64,000 nt of DNA from Mucilaginibacter gotjawali. Its GTDB lineage: Bacteria; Bacteroidota; Bacteroidia; Sphingobacteriales; Sphingobacteriaceae. The stretch spans positions 1,984,001 to 2,048,000 of the forward strand of contig NZ_AP017313.1 of the NCBI RefSeq assembly GCF_002355435.1, written 5' to 3'. Of the stretch, positions 8,820 to 20,200 are shown one piece after another. Each line of letters begins with the position of its first letter. Within the stretch, counting starts at the first letter, position 1. The notes below the pieces were generated by a model. The model did no database searches, was not told the origin of the DNA, and saw only the letters and a program-made list of their open reading frames with translations. The position numbers and the translations under genes are program-made.

Positions 8820-9069
8820 TTTAATACGTTTTTTAACGATTAGTCAGTTTGGTTCGTTAGTGCGTCGAAAGTGTGAAGTAAAAAAAACAGGTTGGATTTG
8901 GTAAAGCGTATGTAACATAAGCGGCTGTTGCCGTTTGATGTGGATTTTGTGCACCCGGGTGGGTGCTTCCCGAACTACTTTTTGAAAGACTTGAAGAGTC
9001 TGGCGTCTTTGAAAGATTGACGTTGGTTTCGAGCCCATTCTCCGGACAACGATATTGCCGGTATTTTTA

Positions 9070-9100
9070 ACAAAAAAATCTTCCCCGGAATGACCGGGGT
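9070..9100 (-). terminator. Terminator of the histidine kinase gene
   Basis: Perfect stem CCCCGG / CCGGGG with loop AATGA at 9083-9099; on the minus strand it is followed by AAGATTTTTTTG. It lies about 65 bases past the kinase stop. Confidence 0.8.
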
Positions 9101-9164
9101 GTACAGAAAAAGGCCCTGGGAATTTAACAATTATCTAAAAACCCAGAAACAACAGGTTTTTGAA

Positions 9165-11282
9165 TCAGGAAACAACATTTTGCCTAATCGGAACTAAAAC
9201 CGTAAATGTGCTGCCGTTTTGCAGCGAGGAATCTATTTTTATGGCTCCATTAAGGCGAATGGTAAACTCTTTCGCGAGTTTTAAACCCAGACCCGACGAA
9301 TCACTTCGGATACTGTTCCATTCAAACAGATTTTCAATTTGCTCATGTGTTAGTCCCGGTCCGTCGTCGGTTATACTAAATCGTACAAAATCATCATCAG
9401 GCAAAGCCGTGATTTTGATATGTCCGCCGGCGGGCGTAAATTTTATAGCATTGCTCAAAATATTCCTCAAAACGATCTTCAAAAAATTGACATCCGTTGT
9501 CAAAATCACATCTGTTTCACAATTAATGTCAATGGTGAGTTTTCGTTCTTCGGCAAAATCCCTGTACATAGTTGCCGTCAAAGTGATCAGGTCAAGTGCC
9601 GAAATAGGGCTTAAATTCAGGGAGAAGGAATTCATCTGGCTTTTGCTCCAAATTAATAAGTCCTCCATTGATTCCATTAAGTTTTCGGCAGAATTGATGA
9701 TGCGCTGATTGTGCTTTTGCGCTTGAATTTCGGTTAATTTACCTGCATGATTCTTTTGAATATTCAAAAATTGAAACAAGCTATTCACCGGCGCCCTGAG
9801 ATCATGACTTAAAATGCTGAAAAGCTTGGTTTTTGAGCTATTTGCTTCATTTAGTTTTTCATTTAATAGGTTGAGCGCCTCATTTTTTTCCTCAAGCAAT
9901 TTGTGCGAAGTCTTTTTTTCCGTATAACTGCGGTAGAGCAAAAACGCAATTACAGATAAAAAGCCAATGATCGCTAACAAAAACCACCATTTACGTTTTT
10001 CATCTGTTAATTCAACATCCTTTAATTTACCGGCCTCCTTTAGAAGCGCTATTCTATGTTCTTTCTGGTCACTTTGATATTTTATTTCAAGGTCAGTAAT
10101 GGTTTTTGCAGTAGTGGTTTGCGCCATTGAGTACTTTAAACTATCGTACTTTAACTCATATATATAGGCTTTTTGATAATTCCCGGCCTTTCCGGCAGCA
10201 TCGGCCAAATAGTAGTAAATATTGGCTTCGCTATCTAAATGACCACTTTTTAAGGCCAATTCCAGTGCCTGCTGATAATAATTGATCGCCGCGCCAAATT
10301 GTTGATTGGCGGATTTTAAACTTCCAAGCTGTACAAGTGTATTATAAAAGCCCACCTCATTCTTTTTCTTCCCATAATAATCAAATGCCGCTGTTAAATA
10401 ATCCCCGGCCTTTTTATATTCTTTTAACACTATCAACGTCGAGCTAACAGAAATATAGATCGCCTGCAAATTCGCAGTATCCTTAAATTGTCTGGCCAGC
10501 GAAATCCCTTTTTCAAATGCCCCCAACGATTGATCGTACTGCTTCGAAGAATAATAGTAGCCCCCCAGGTTTCTGTAATTCACTATCGAATTATTCCAGT
10601 TGCTTTTAACATACTGCGTTGCTTTGACAGCGTATTCAACGGCTTTATCAAACTTCGACAATTGATTATACATCATCGCAATTTCCATCATCTCCAAGCC
10701 CATACCAAGTGTATCCTTTTTTTCCTGGTAATATCTTAAGGTCTGAAAATATGCGTTAAGGGCTTTTTCAGGCTGATTTGTTGTAGCAAAAACATCTCCC
10801 AACTTAGCAATAAGCTGATTTTTTAAGGCGATATTTTTCATAGTATCTGCCTCGATAGTCATTTTATCTTTATAAATATTTACGGAATCGGGCTTACCTG
10901 AATCGTAATACAGCCCTGCTAACTTGATTTGGTTTGACACCAAACCAGCTTCGTTTTTTGTTTCAAACGCAAGCATTTCAGCTTTTCTGCAATAATAAAT
11001 GGCACTGTCAATTTGCTGCCTTAATTGAAATCCGACGCCAACCCAACTGCTGAAATATAACATCGCCTTTTTTTTATGCTGCCGGGATGCTGCCGCCAGT
11101 TCATTTTTGGATACTATGATCAGGCTGTCAGGTTTATTTTGCTGGTACAGCCGACCTTCGAACGCAACTGTTGCAGCCGAAATACCGGATTGGTTTTTCA
11201 CGGCGATCCCGGTGCCCGGCTTATTGCATTTTATTAACGACGCAACTATCAGCAAAAGGCACAAATACCACGTATATCTCAT
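9165..11282 (-). CDS. TPR-containing sensor histidine kinase
   Basis: 705 residues. The N-terminus has a hydrophobic signal ending near Cys19 (SLIKCNK), possibly a lipoprotein or export signal. Then come several tetratricopeptide repeats (about 60-400, e.g. ALNAYFQTLRYYQ and AINYYQQALELA), a coiled segment, one transmembrane helix (about 432-452), a second coiled coil, HisKA with SILSHDLRAP (His near 490) and a HATPase domain with N-box and GLGL box (SSGLGLKLAKEF). It would sense something in the periplasm through the TPRs. It follows the LytTR regulator by 52 bases on the same strand, so the two form a two-component pair. Confidence 0.93.
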   Translation of the reverse strand: MRYTWYLCLLLIVASLIKCNKPGTGIAVKNQSGISAATVAFEGRLYQQNKPDSLIIVSKNELAAASRQHKKKAMLYFSSWVGVGFQLRQQIDSAIYYCRKAEMLAFETKNEAGLVSNQIKLAGLYYDSGKPDSVNIYKDKMTIEADTMKNIALKNQLIAKLGDVFATTNQPEKALNAYFQTLRYYQEKKDTLGMGLEMMEIAMMYNQLSKFDKAVEYAVKATQYVKSNWNNSIVNYRNLGGYYYSSKQYDQSLGAFEKGISLARQFKDTANLQAIYISVSSTLIVLKEYKKAGDYLTAAFDYYGKKKNEVGFYNTLVQLGSLKSANQQFGAAINYYQQALELALKSGHLDSEANIYYYLADAAGKAGNYQKAYIYELKYDSLKYSMAQTTTAKTITDLEIKYQSDQKEHRIALLKEAGKLKDVELTDEKRKWWFLLAIIGFLSVIAFLLYRSYTEKKTSHKLLEEKNEALNLLNEKLNEANSSKTKLFSILSHDLRAPVNSLFQFLNIQKNHAGKLTEIQAQKHNQRIINSAENLMESMEDLLIWSKSQMNSFSLNLSPISALDLITLTATMYRDFAEERKLTIDINCETDVILTTDVNFLKIVLRNILSNAIKFTPAGGHIKITALPDDDFVRFSITDDGPGLTHEQIENLFEWNSIRSDSSGLGLKLAKEFTIRLNGAIKIDSSLQNGSTFTVLVPIRQNVVS

Positions 11283-11334
11283 TAAACAAACTTAAATAGG
11301 TGATTTAAAAAATGGCTGCCAGTCATCGGATATC

Positions 11335-12051
11335 TTAATATTCCATACTTAAAAGAACCTTACTGATTTCGTTTTTAAAGGTTTTTCCAACAGGGAGCCT
11401 TAGCGAATCCAGCAATAATTCGTTTTGCTCCAGTTTCCTGATCTGGCTGATGGCCACTGCAAAGCTCCTGTGGATACGTAAAAAGCGATTTTCAGGTAGT
11501 TTTTCAAAAAAGTTTTTAAGGTTTGACAGTGTAAGGTATGTTTTAGTAGGAGTAATTACTTTGGTGTAATCTTTTAAAGCCTCCAGGTAAATGATGTCGC
11601 TTACCTTGATTTTTATCAGGTCATAACTCTCTTTGATGATTAAAAAATCTTCAGCGAAATGAATATCATAAAGCTTGGCCTTGTTTTTTATCTGCAGAAA
11701 TTCGGTTGCTCGCGCCATCGATCTTGCAAAGCGTTCGGGCTTCAGCGGTTTCAACAAAAAATCAAGTGCCCGTGTTTCAAAACCTTCAATGGCATATTCA
11801 GGATATGAAGTAATAAAAATGCACAGCGGCGGATTTTTAAATGAGTTTAAAAAATCGATGCCATTGATATAAGGCATATCAATATCCAGAAATAGTAAAT
11901 CTAAATTGTTTGTGTGTGTGATTTCGAGGCACTCGACCGGGTTTGAAAAACTTCCAAGTAACTTGACAAGGGGGTATTGCTCAAGGTAAGTTTCAACAGC
12001 TAATCTGTCGAGTTCATCATCATCGATAACCACACAATTGATCAATTCCAT
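11335..12051 (-). CDS. LytTR-family response regulator
   Basis: 238 residues from the ATG at 12051. The receiver domain has acidic DDD (10-12), phosphoacceptor Asp56 in LFLDIDMP, a conserved Thr/Ser in FITSYPEYA and Lys in LLKPLKPERF. The C-terminal LytTR DNA-binding domain (about 135-235) includes YLEALKDYTKVI and RFLRIHRSFAVAISQI. The frame is open to 12111, but a promoter at 12083-12112 overlaps that extension, so the internal ATG is preferred. It is probably co-transcribed with the kinase downstream and is a good candidate regulator for the adjacent surface-protein operon. Confidence 0.93.
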   Translation of the reverse strand: MELINCVVIDDDELDRLAVETYLEQYPLVKLLGSFSNPVECLEITHTNNLDLLFLDIDMPYINGIDFLNSFKNPPLCIFITSYPEYAIEGFETRALDFLLKPLKPERFARSMARATEFLQIKNKAKLYDIHFAEDFLIIKESYDLIKIKVSDIIYLEALKDYTKVITPTKTYLTLSNLKNFFEKLPENRFLRIHRSFAVAISQIRKLEQNELLLDSLRLPVGKTFKNEISKVLLSMEY

Positions 12052-12082
12052 AGGCTCAGATAACGTCACAAAAGTGTTACCT

Positions 12083-12112
12083 AAAATATATAAAATCTTC
12101 AATCCAACCAAA
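12083..12112 (-). promoter_or_regulatory. Predicted Bacteroidota-type promoter for LytTR-kinase pair
   Basis: On the minus strand, TTTG at 12112-12109, an 18-base spacer, then TATATTTT at 12090-12083. This matches the Bacteroidota -33/-7 consensus TTTG-N19-TAnnTTTG in 11 of 12 defined positions apart from spacing. It places the transcript start near 12076. Confidence 0.5.
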
Positions 12113-12258
12113 CTAAATATTATTTGGCGCTGTGCAGGGTGTAAAATAGCTCAGATTTGCCCAAAAAACTATAAAATAGCTTTATTTGGGCCGCGCTATG
12201 CACTTTAAAATGCAACGTTTTTGGTCAAAAACCCGGCCTTAACGCACATGATTTTGTT

Positions 12259-14268
12259 TTACCGCATATGTACGCCTATAAAATCCGTTCCAGGACTCAG
12301 TTTTCCGTTTTTACTTTTTGTAATAAAAGTGTAGTAGTAGGTATTGCCCTGCGAAACAGTTTTATCGGTATAGGCCTGAATGCCCGGATCGAGCGTAGCA
12401 ATTACTTGCGGCGATTGCCCCTCTATGGCGCGCGAAATTTGAATTGCTGCGATATCTACTCCCAGCGGGTTGTTCCAGCTGATCTCAACGGCCCCCTGCA
12501 ATGGTATCAGTTTAATATTCGAAACAGCTGCAAGTGTTTCTTCCGATAGGGTATACCCGGCTTCAGGGCTGGCGCTCCCTAATTTTCGTCCATCCATGGA
12601 TACAGTCTTTACAGTATAGTGGTAAACGCCGGGTGCGCTGGCTGTTGTATCCGTAAACGTATTCATATTTATTCGGATCAATTGCTGGCTTATCCTTTGC
12701 GGTACCGAAGTTTTCCCTCCTGCAGTAACACTTCTGAAAACTGCATAGCCCAGGAATGTTTTTGATTCTGAACGCATATCCGGCCAAAACAATTGTACCT
12801 GATTGTGATCGGTTTTCCTGGCCGATAATTTATATGGGATAGGTAATGCGATGACCGACAATGTGGAGGTAAACAAAGTGTCGGATTTGGGGCTGATCGC
12901 GTAAGATGTATTTTCATCGGCTATTGCATAGGCATAGGTTACGGCAGCCCCGCTTACCGGCAATACGTCAGTAAAACTTACCCTGGCACTATCGGTTACT
13001 ATGGGTGGCCCAAGTTGCTTAAGTTCGCCCGTGCGCCTATTAGCACGGTACACAAAATAGGCTCTTGTATCCGGCTCATTTTTCTCCCACGAAAGGATCA
13101 CCTTATCGTTGTCCTGCCGCAATTGAACATTAAGCGGCGGGTAAAGGTTTTTATCGCTCGCCTTTAATATCCCCGGCACGCGTGGCGATGCAGTTGATGT
13201 TTCATAATTGCCGTTAAGTTTAACGGTATAATAGTATGTGGTAATAGGCTTAACATTATAGTCATAATACGAAGTATCCGTAGCGCTAACGCTGCCCAAC
13301 TTTGTATAGGTACCATTAAAAGTTGCACTCTTATAAATATCGATCGAGGTGATATTTTTAGTATCGGCTAATTTCCAACCAAGCCTTACCGCCCGTCTTT
13401 TCTCGTCAGAATATGTCCTGAACTGGTGTACCGATGGTACAATACTTTTTTCGGCAACATCAAATGCTTTTAATTCAGGCGAGGCAAAGCCTTTATTTCC
13501 GGCCGCATCAATTGGTTGCACTACATACGTATAAGGCACCTTCGGCATGGCCGAATTATCATTAAACCCAATTAATAGCTGCCCGCCACGGCTTATAAAT
13601 AAAGGTGTTACGTTTATTTCTTCAAACCCGCCCCGCAAATAATAACTTCTTAAAATTTTGCAGCGGGTCATCTGCCCTTTGTCAAGCACCCTGAATTCAC
13701 CGTATATGCCGCCCATTGCAGGCTTAATAAGGGATGGCTTAATGTCAGTGATAAACTTTTTTACCGGGAACCTGATGATATTGGTGGCGTTCTCCGGATT
13801 GCCCTCGGCGCCGTTTACCTGTACCCTATACCGGTATGTTGTTGCGCTGTCTGCCTCCGCATCATACCAGGCTGTTCCTGTAGCTGCTCTCAATGGCAGG
13901 TCATTCTGCATCTCGGGTGGCGAATTGTTAATGATATTAGCTGAAACCCTGTCCCAAACCGCCTGTAATCTTTCCTGGCCAAGGGGTTGAATATCTAAAC
14001 CTGCTGCTTTTTCATTATAAAGCAAATCGGCCTGGATCTGTTCTTTCGAGGCGGGCATCTTAACGGTAGCCACTTTTATCCATTCACCGCCATTTTTTTG
14101 CCTGGCGATGATGTAATTAAAATTCTTAGGCAATTTATCACCACAGATCACCCAGATGCCATGCGGACCTGCGATAGCGTCAAGACTCGTTTTTTGACCC
14201 ATACACAACGTTACCGCCCCGCAAACTAATACTAAAACTAAACCCGATATTTGTTTAAATATTTTCAT
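12259..14268 (-). CDS. Secreted protein with fibronectin type III repeats
   Basis: 669 residues with a clear signal peptide (about 1-25, ending CMGQ). At least four FN3-like modules can be seen in the second half by their W-x-x-x and Y-x-V-x-R patterns: LGWKLADTKNITSIDIYKS, LSWEKNEPDTRAYFVYRA, LFWPDMRSESKTFLGYAVFRS and ISWNNPLGVDIAAIQISRA, each followed by a Y-Y-Y-T-V strand. The N-terminal third is a separate region. No type IX secretion C-terminal domain is evident. It starts nine bases after the giant gene and is the last member of a four-gene surface operon; likely a structural or adhesion partner, function unproven. Confidence 0.85.
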   Translation of the reverse strand: MKIFKQISGLVLVLVCGAVTLCMGQKTSLDAIAGPHGIWVICGDKLPKNFNYIIARQKNGGEWIKVATVKMPASKEQIQADLLYNEKAAGLDIQPLGQERLQAVWDRVSANIINNSPPEMQNDLPLRAATGTAWYDAEADSATTYRYRVQVNGAEGNPENATNIIRFPVKKFITDIKPSLIKPAMGGIYGEFRVLDKGQMTRCKILRSYYLRGGFEEINVTPLFISRGGQLLIGFNDNSAMPKVPYTYVVQPIDAAGNKGFASPELKAFDVAEKSIVPSVHQFRTYSDEKRRAVRLGWKLADTKNITSIDIYKSATFNGTYTKLGSVSATDTSYYDYNVKPITTYYYTVKLNGNYETSTASPRVPGILKASDKNLYPPLNVQLRQDNDKVILSWEKNEPDTRAYFVYRANRRTGELKQLGPPIVTDSARVSFTDVLPVSGAAVTYAYAIADENTSYAISPKSDTLFTSTLSVIALPIPYKLSARKTDHNQVQLFWPDMRSESKTFLGYAVFRSVTAGGKTSVPQRISQQLIRINMNTFTDTTASAPGVYHYTVKTVSMDGRKLGSASPEAGYTLSEETLAAVSNIKLIPLQGAVEISWNNPLGVDIAAIQISRAIEGQSPQVIATLDPGIQAYTDKTVSQGNTYYYTFITKSKNGKLSPGTDFIGVHMR

Positions 14269-14276
14269 GTCTATTC

Positions 14277-17200
14277 CTATTCAACGTTAGCGTTTTTTGT
14301 ACATATCACGGCGTTTCCATCATCAACAATGGCAAAATGAAGGTACGAGTCATTGTGTTTCAGCTGGAAATTTACCTTAGCTCCTTTTTGGGCCGAAATT
14401 GATTGGGTCCCGATGATCGGGATATACTGGCTCACCGTAAATTTCACCGTTACCCCCGCATCGCCATTTACGGCAAAGCCTGTTTGGGTATACGAAGCAA
14501 CCGCCGTCAGATGCGCGCTTAATCCGCCCGATACCGAGGTGCCGGTTATGGAGGTAAGGCCTGCGTTTACAGAACCATGAGCGCCCAGCAGGGCCATATA
14601 GTCTTTGTTGTTAAAGTTGGCGCCAACAGATGCTTCCACGCCCAGGTCGGCGTTAAAATAAACCGCCGCTATGCCTATGTCAACACCATCGTGTTCATTG
14701 ATGACGTCAACCCCGCCCGTCAAAAAGAAACCTTTAAAGCCTGTACGGTTGGCATCCAGCCAGCAGAGGCTGTTTTTTGCATGGCTGAATTGGGTTACCG
14801 TAGTAACATTATCCTCAGTTAGGTCGGTGTTGCCCAAAAGCAAACCAATGTTAATTAAGCCGAAGCCATCTTTAAAAATAGTGCCTGTATTCAACTGGCC
14901 TGAACCCAGCAGTAACATGCCATTTGGCCCCATTGCAGCCTGGATATCGCCGGTAAAATAATACTGCCCGAACTGAATATTGTCCATGTGCAGGCTGCCC
15001 CGTAATTCATGTGAAGGGAAATCATAGATCAGTGCCAGGTTGCCCAGTGGTGTGTTAATATTATTCATTTGTACGCTGCTGGTTGTTACCTGCAGGTCGC
15101 CCAGTACATTAAATGTCATAATGGTTGGATCCTTTTGCATCTTATCAGCCGTGCCACCATTTTCGCTGTTTGATTTAGGGTCACTCATCGGGCCCGAAAA
15201 GGTTAATGTACCCCAATCATTTGTAGCAGGGTCAACTTTCATTTGATTGTTTTTGGTGCCGGTGATCACCAGTGCCAGGTCATTTGGTCCCGCTTCGCCA
15301 TCCCCATCCATCCGCAGGTTATACCCCTGTTTCAACGCAATCGTACCATTATCATTCAACGGATCATTAGCATCAGCCCCTATTTTTGATCCAAAGCTTA
15401 GGGTACATGGTATAGGATTAAATTTACCAGGTTCAACAACCTTGCCTGTAATGGTGGTGATATAGTCTTTTGATTTAAATAAGGCACCCTTGTCCGATGT
15501 AAATTGAACGTAGCCCTTTCCCTCAAAGTTTATCGGCTTAAAGTTACCGGCATCGGCATCAATCGTATTGCCTGTTTTTATATATTGTAAACTTAGTGCG
15601 CTGCTTCCTACACGCGGCACATCAATAACCGCCGTTCCATTAATGGAAAATGCGCCGATGTCACTCGTGAGTGATGCCGGATAAAAGGTAAATTTGTTAT
15701 TTTTGTACATTTTTATGCCAGCCTGTGTTTGCGCCAGGTTAATTAAATTCTCGTTATTATAACTAACCAGTTGAAAGTAATCGACGTTAATATTTGTCGC
15801 ACTAAATTTTCCCGGAATTTCAGGTAAGGGGATTATGGCTGCAGGTGTCTGCTCATCTTTGGCAGAGGCAGATAAGCGCCAGTGGCCTTTATGATCGCTG
15901 CCACAGGCATCATCAAATAAAAAATGCGTGCGGGACGTGTCAATACCGGTAAGGTTAACAAGGCCACCACCCAGCGAAATGTTCTGCACCTTAAAATTAT
16001 CCAGTTCAAAAAGATCGCTCCTGAGTTTAAAATTCCCAACAGGCACATCTACTATTTTAGTACTCACATAGCTGTTATTTGATGAAATACCGCCAAATTT
16101 TGGGTCAATTGTCCAATCTTTTACTATTAACTGCCAGGTTTGCAGGTTTACTACTATCGCATCCTCGCCTTTGGTCGGCTTAACGGAGTATCCGTCGAGT
16201 GTCATGTTTTTTATATGGATAGCGGCATAGCCCAAATCGCTGTGCGGTATATTGGCTTTAAAGTTAATGTCCAGGTGAAAAAGTTTGTCGCCAGGGTCGA
16301 TATAGGAATTAGCCGGGTCGGCAGTCGTATTAAATCCAAGAAACTTAAATTTTAACGGATTGCCTTTTTCATCAGCAAGGTGATAACTACTATTTTGCGC
16401 TGGTGTATTGTAAATAGCCGGGATGATCATTGGTTTGGCATCAGGGCCACGTGCCTGAACGTTCAGCAAATGGAACGAAATAGGCTGCTGCGTAACTGAG
16501 TCCTGGAAACTTAAATAACTTGACGGGTAGTTAAAAGAATTGTCGACAATACTCACGTAAGCATTGACTTCGCCACCGGTCGCACTTTTTTCAATTGATA
16601 AAGGAAGTGGTAAATATTTAAAGTTATTCGGGCTTTCCAGTTTTACGTTGTACTGATCAAGGTATTTCATCTTTAACACAGTAGTGGCTTCCAAAGGTAC
16701 TGCAGCCAAAGTTGGCTCATAGGGTTTTCCATTATTACTGGCAAATGCCACCTCGTCAACTCTTATTTTTTCAGTTCCTCCAAGGAGCTTAAACTCCGAA
16801 TTGTTTTTGCTGATGTCAACCAGACCAGTTACCTTATAGGTATTGTTAACCGATTTTTCGATATGTTCAACGGTTAAAGGAAAGCCGTAAACAGATTTAA
16901 TTACGGGTCCATCGAATGTAAGAAGGTCAAAATTCAGGGTAGTTGATTTGTTGTCGCCGCCATAGCGCAACTCGGCGGGTTTAACCTGTCCGTTTACTGT
17001 AACATTGGTATCAAGCGTTGCATGAATTTGCACCTGCTGATGATCATAGCTAATCGGGATCCCGCGGATGTGATAATAGCCATTCTTGTCAGTACGGGCC
17101 TCAAGTAATGAAACAGCATTTGCGCCGCCTTCCGTTTTTGGGTTATAACTAACATCGGTTTGTCCGCTATAATCCAGGTAAACCCTGGCGTTGGCAACAT

Positions 17201-20200
17201 TTTTATTGTTGTAGGATACCGTACCGCCGATGGATGCCCCCTGAGACAGTGTAACAGTATAATGCTGCTGATCGCGGCTCTCTTCATTTTTCAAATTGAA
17301 TACTTGCGGAATATACCCTTCGGCACCAGTGTTGATTACCTGTATGGTAAAATTATTGACCGATACGTTTTCAAAATCAAAGCTGATGGTTGATTTGTCG
17401 TCGTCATATACCGGCTTATAATTGTCATAAAGCGCTTTCTGGTTTTTCATTTCAGCCAAACCAAGCCCCGAATAGTTATTACTTATATGAATATTGTTAA
17501 TAACGATCTGAAAATCGCTGACTTTTATTTTGGTATGATATTGATCATTTAAATGAAACACCATCCGGTGATGACGCTTGTATAAAAGAATCTGCGAAGG
17601 AATCGGTTGCGCTGATTTAACCGCTATTTTTTCTTCAAAATAGGCTAGGTCCGTCGGGTAAATATGGATCGTGTCGGTAGCTACACTTGATATTTTAAAT
17701 TTATACTGCCCCAGGTTATCGCTTTGGTATGTGGTGCTGTCTTTGGTCATTGATACGCCCGTCACCCTGGTCTTAGTATCAGCATCAAACGTAGTAAAGT
17801 TTACTTCGCGGCCGGGCATCAGCCTGCTGATATTAAAATAATTCTGGCCAAACGCATTCATGGGTGGGTTGGCTTTATAATAGGGCATGAAGTTATACCC
17901 CAATTGAATTACAGATATCCATAATGCCGTATTGTCAGCCCATTTAAAATGCTTTTTGGGGTCGTTATTTACTTCATAGTATCCATTTTCATCCGCAATA
18001 ACTGTGGTGTCGCAATGCGCAAACAAAAACGGTCCTGCCCTCAAAAGCACCAGTCCACCCGGAATCGGTTTATTGGTATTGTCGTTGATGATCCTGCCTG
18101 CAATACGGCTGTAAACAGGTTCTACCTTAATGGTCATTGTATTATTTTCCCTATAGTATAATTGCTGGCTTACCACTTTGAATTTACCTGATGCGGAACT
18201 GTTTCCGGGTGAAACCTGTACCATATACTGCGAATATGCGTTGTAGTAATCGTAAGTAGGGGGTATCAGCCTTAAATTTCCAAGTTCCACGATATGCCCT
18301 TTAGCCGGATCGACGGTTAGTTGAAATGAATGATCAATAACCCATTCCTCGGGCTTTGTATTTTGGTCAGCACCGCTGAAACCCGCACTCGGCAGGGGGT
18401 CAAACCTGTGTTTAAACGACCCTTCGCCATCAGGAATAAATTCGCCTGCAGTGAGCGGATGCCGATAAACAGTTACCAACGCGCCATTTAATAAATTTGA
18501 AGAATCAGGTGAATTGTTGGTGACCTTTATCGTATATTTTTCCAGCTCCTTAACTTGCGTTACAATAACACCAAGGTCAAGCGTTTGAAACGGCTGAACT
18601 ACAAAGTAGTTCGCCGAATTTGCCGGATAATTGGCCTGGGTAATTACTGCAGGGATGCTATCAATGGTAAAATAGCGGCGTAAGCTCCCCGAACCCCCTA
18701 TGTCCTGCCCCTGTTCGAATGGCTCTTCTGCCGGCGATGGGCCATTAATTGCTTTAACCGCTGGCACATCCGTGGCAATACCCGCGTTGGAAGGATCTGT
18801 ATTTTTCAGATCATTGATAGTGTTATTTATGTACAAGCCTTTAATGCCCCCCATACCTTTTGAAAAATCCAGTCCATCAACAGCGCCATTACCTATATTA
18901 TTTCCGCCGTCGCCAGCATCCTTACCCGCCTGTGTATGCAAATTGTTGATCTTGCCATTTCCCAAATCTCCATTCAACCCGCCACAAGGGTTCCCTGACA
19001 CAGTGGCTTGTACCCCAGGCACAGTGCCCGCCTGGTTCATCGTCAAAACGGTAATATCAAAATTCCCCTGCGCATCAGTAATGCCCTGTCCGACGGTGAT
19101 ATTTCTATACTGATCACTGATGTCATAATCCGTTATTACAGGTAAACCGTTTGCCCCTTTACTTATTTGCTTATAGGTTACCGTCTGGCAATTGTCGGGA
19201 CTGATGCCGTTGTCCGAAATTGGCGATAATCGGTAGGTGACAAATACTTTATGATTTGCATAGGGATGCAAAACACCCGGTAGGCTTGGCCACTGGTACA
19301 TAACTTTGCCCTTAACATGGGCGATGGGTGGTTTCTGCGAAATAATATGGTAATCCGCCTTTGTTTTAAAATACGTGCCTGCTTCTCCTGATGGGTTAAA
19401 AGAGAACAATTGTTCGGGGCCTGATAATTCGCTTTGATGGTTGATACCGGTATCAGGCAAAATAGCTTTTATATAATACCCGTCATCTTTCTCAAAATTG
19501 CACAGCAAATGGTCAAACACGACTGTAGATGCGCCGGTAACGCTGCTATGGGTTTGGCCTTCAGCAACCAGTAAAAAATGACCGTTGAGGCCATAGGCGC
19601 TTAATTTTCCAATATCCTGGTTATAATACGGTGTGCCCGGTGCACCAACTGTAGTACCGGCTTCATAAAACGGTATATCAATGGCTTTCGCTTTACGATA
19701 AATAATAACACGCGTTCCATCAGGCACCCTGGCGATGGTGTCAACCGTCATAGTATCCACAGGCAGATCTGTATAATATCCGGAATTCTGTTCACCGAAA
19801 AGATCTTTATAATCCTGTTCGTTTATTTTAGGCGGAAAGCCCTTTTTTACATTTACGGTGAGCGTATTGCTGTAGGCCAGTGTTTTTATATCACCTAATT
19901 TCAGCGTATCCTGAATTGCCTGTACCACCTGGTTGTTTGCCGCATATTTTATTGGTGGAATTTTTAATATAACGACGTTGCTTCCTGGCTGACGGTAATA
20001 GGGGTTGTTGATCCGAACCAGCAAGTATTTTTTTCCTGTGTCAGACGTTCCTTGTGTTAATTGCACGCTGAAATTACCGTTGCCGTCTGTAGTTGCCGAT
20101 GAATAATCTTTATCATTGGCTATGCGCCCGGGTTTGGGGTTATCAGAAAGCTGAACGGTAATACTGGCATTATTTGCCCCGTGCACGGTCCCTATGCTAT

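Larger units (their letters stand above)
8734..9164. other. Intergenic region between carotenoid operon and kinase gene
   Basis: 431 bases without a supported gene, between two convergent units. It contains the plus-strand hairpin at 8795-8817, a G/C-rich hairpin GCACCC-GGGT-GGGTGC near 8951-8966, and the minus-strand terminator at 9070-9100. The stretch around 9026-9045 resembles a tRNA T-arm but does not fold properly. Confidence 0.6.

Noticed and set aside
8844..9038. 64-residue minus-strand open frame
   Set aside because: Lies between terminators, no recognisable domain, basic low-complexity product.
8930..9060. tRNA or att-site remnant (GGTTTCGAGCCC before TCTCCGGA)
   Set aside because: T-arm-like loop but stems do not pair, no acceptor partner upstream and no integrase gene near.
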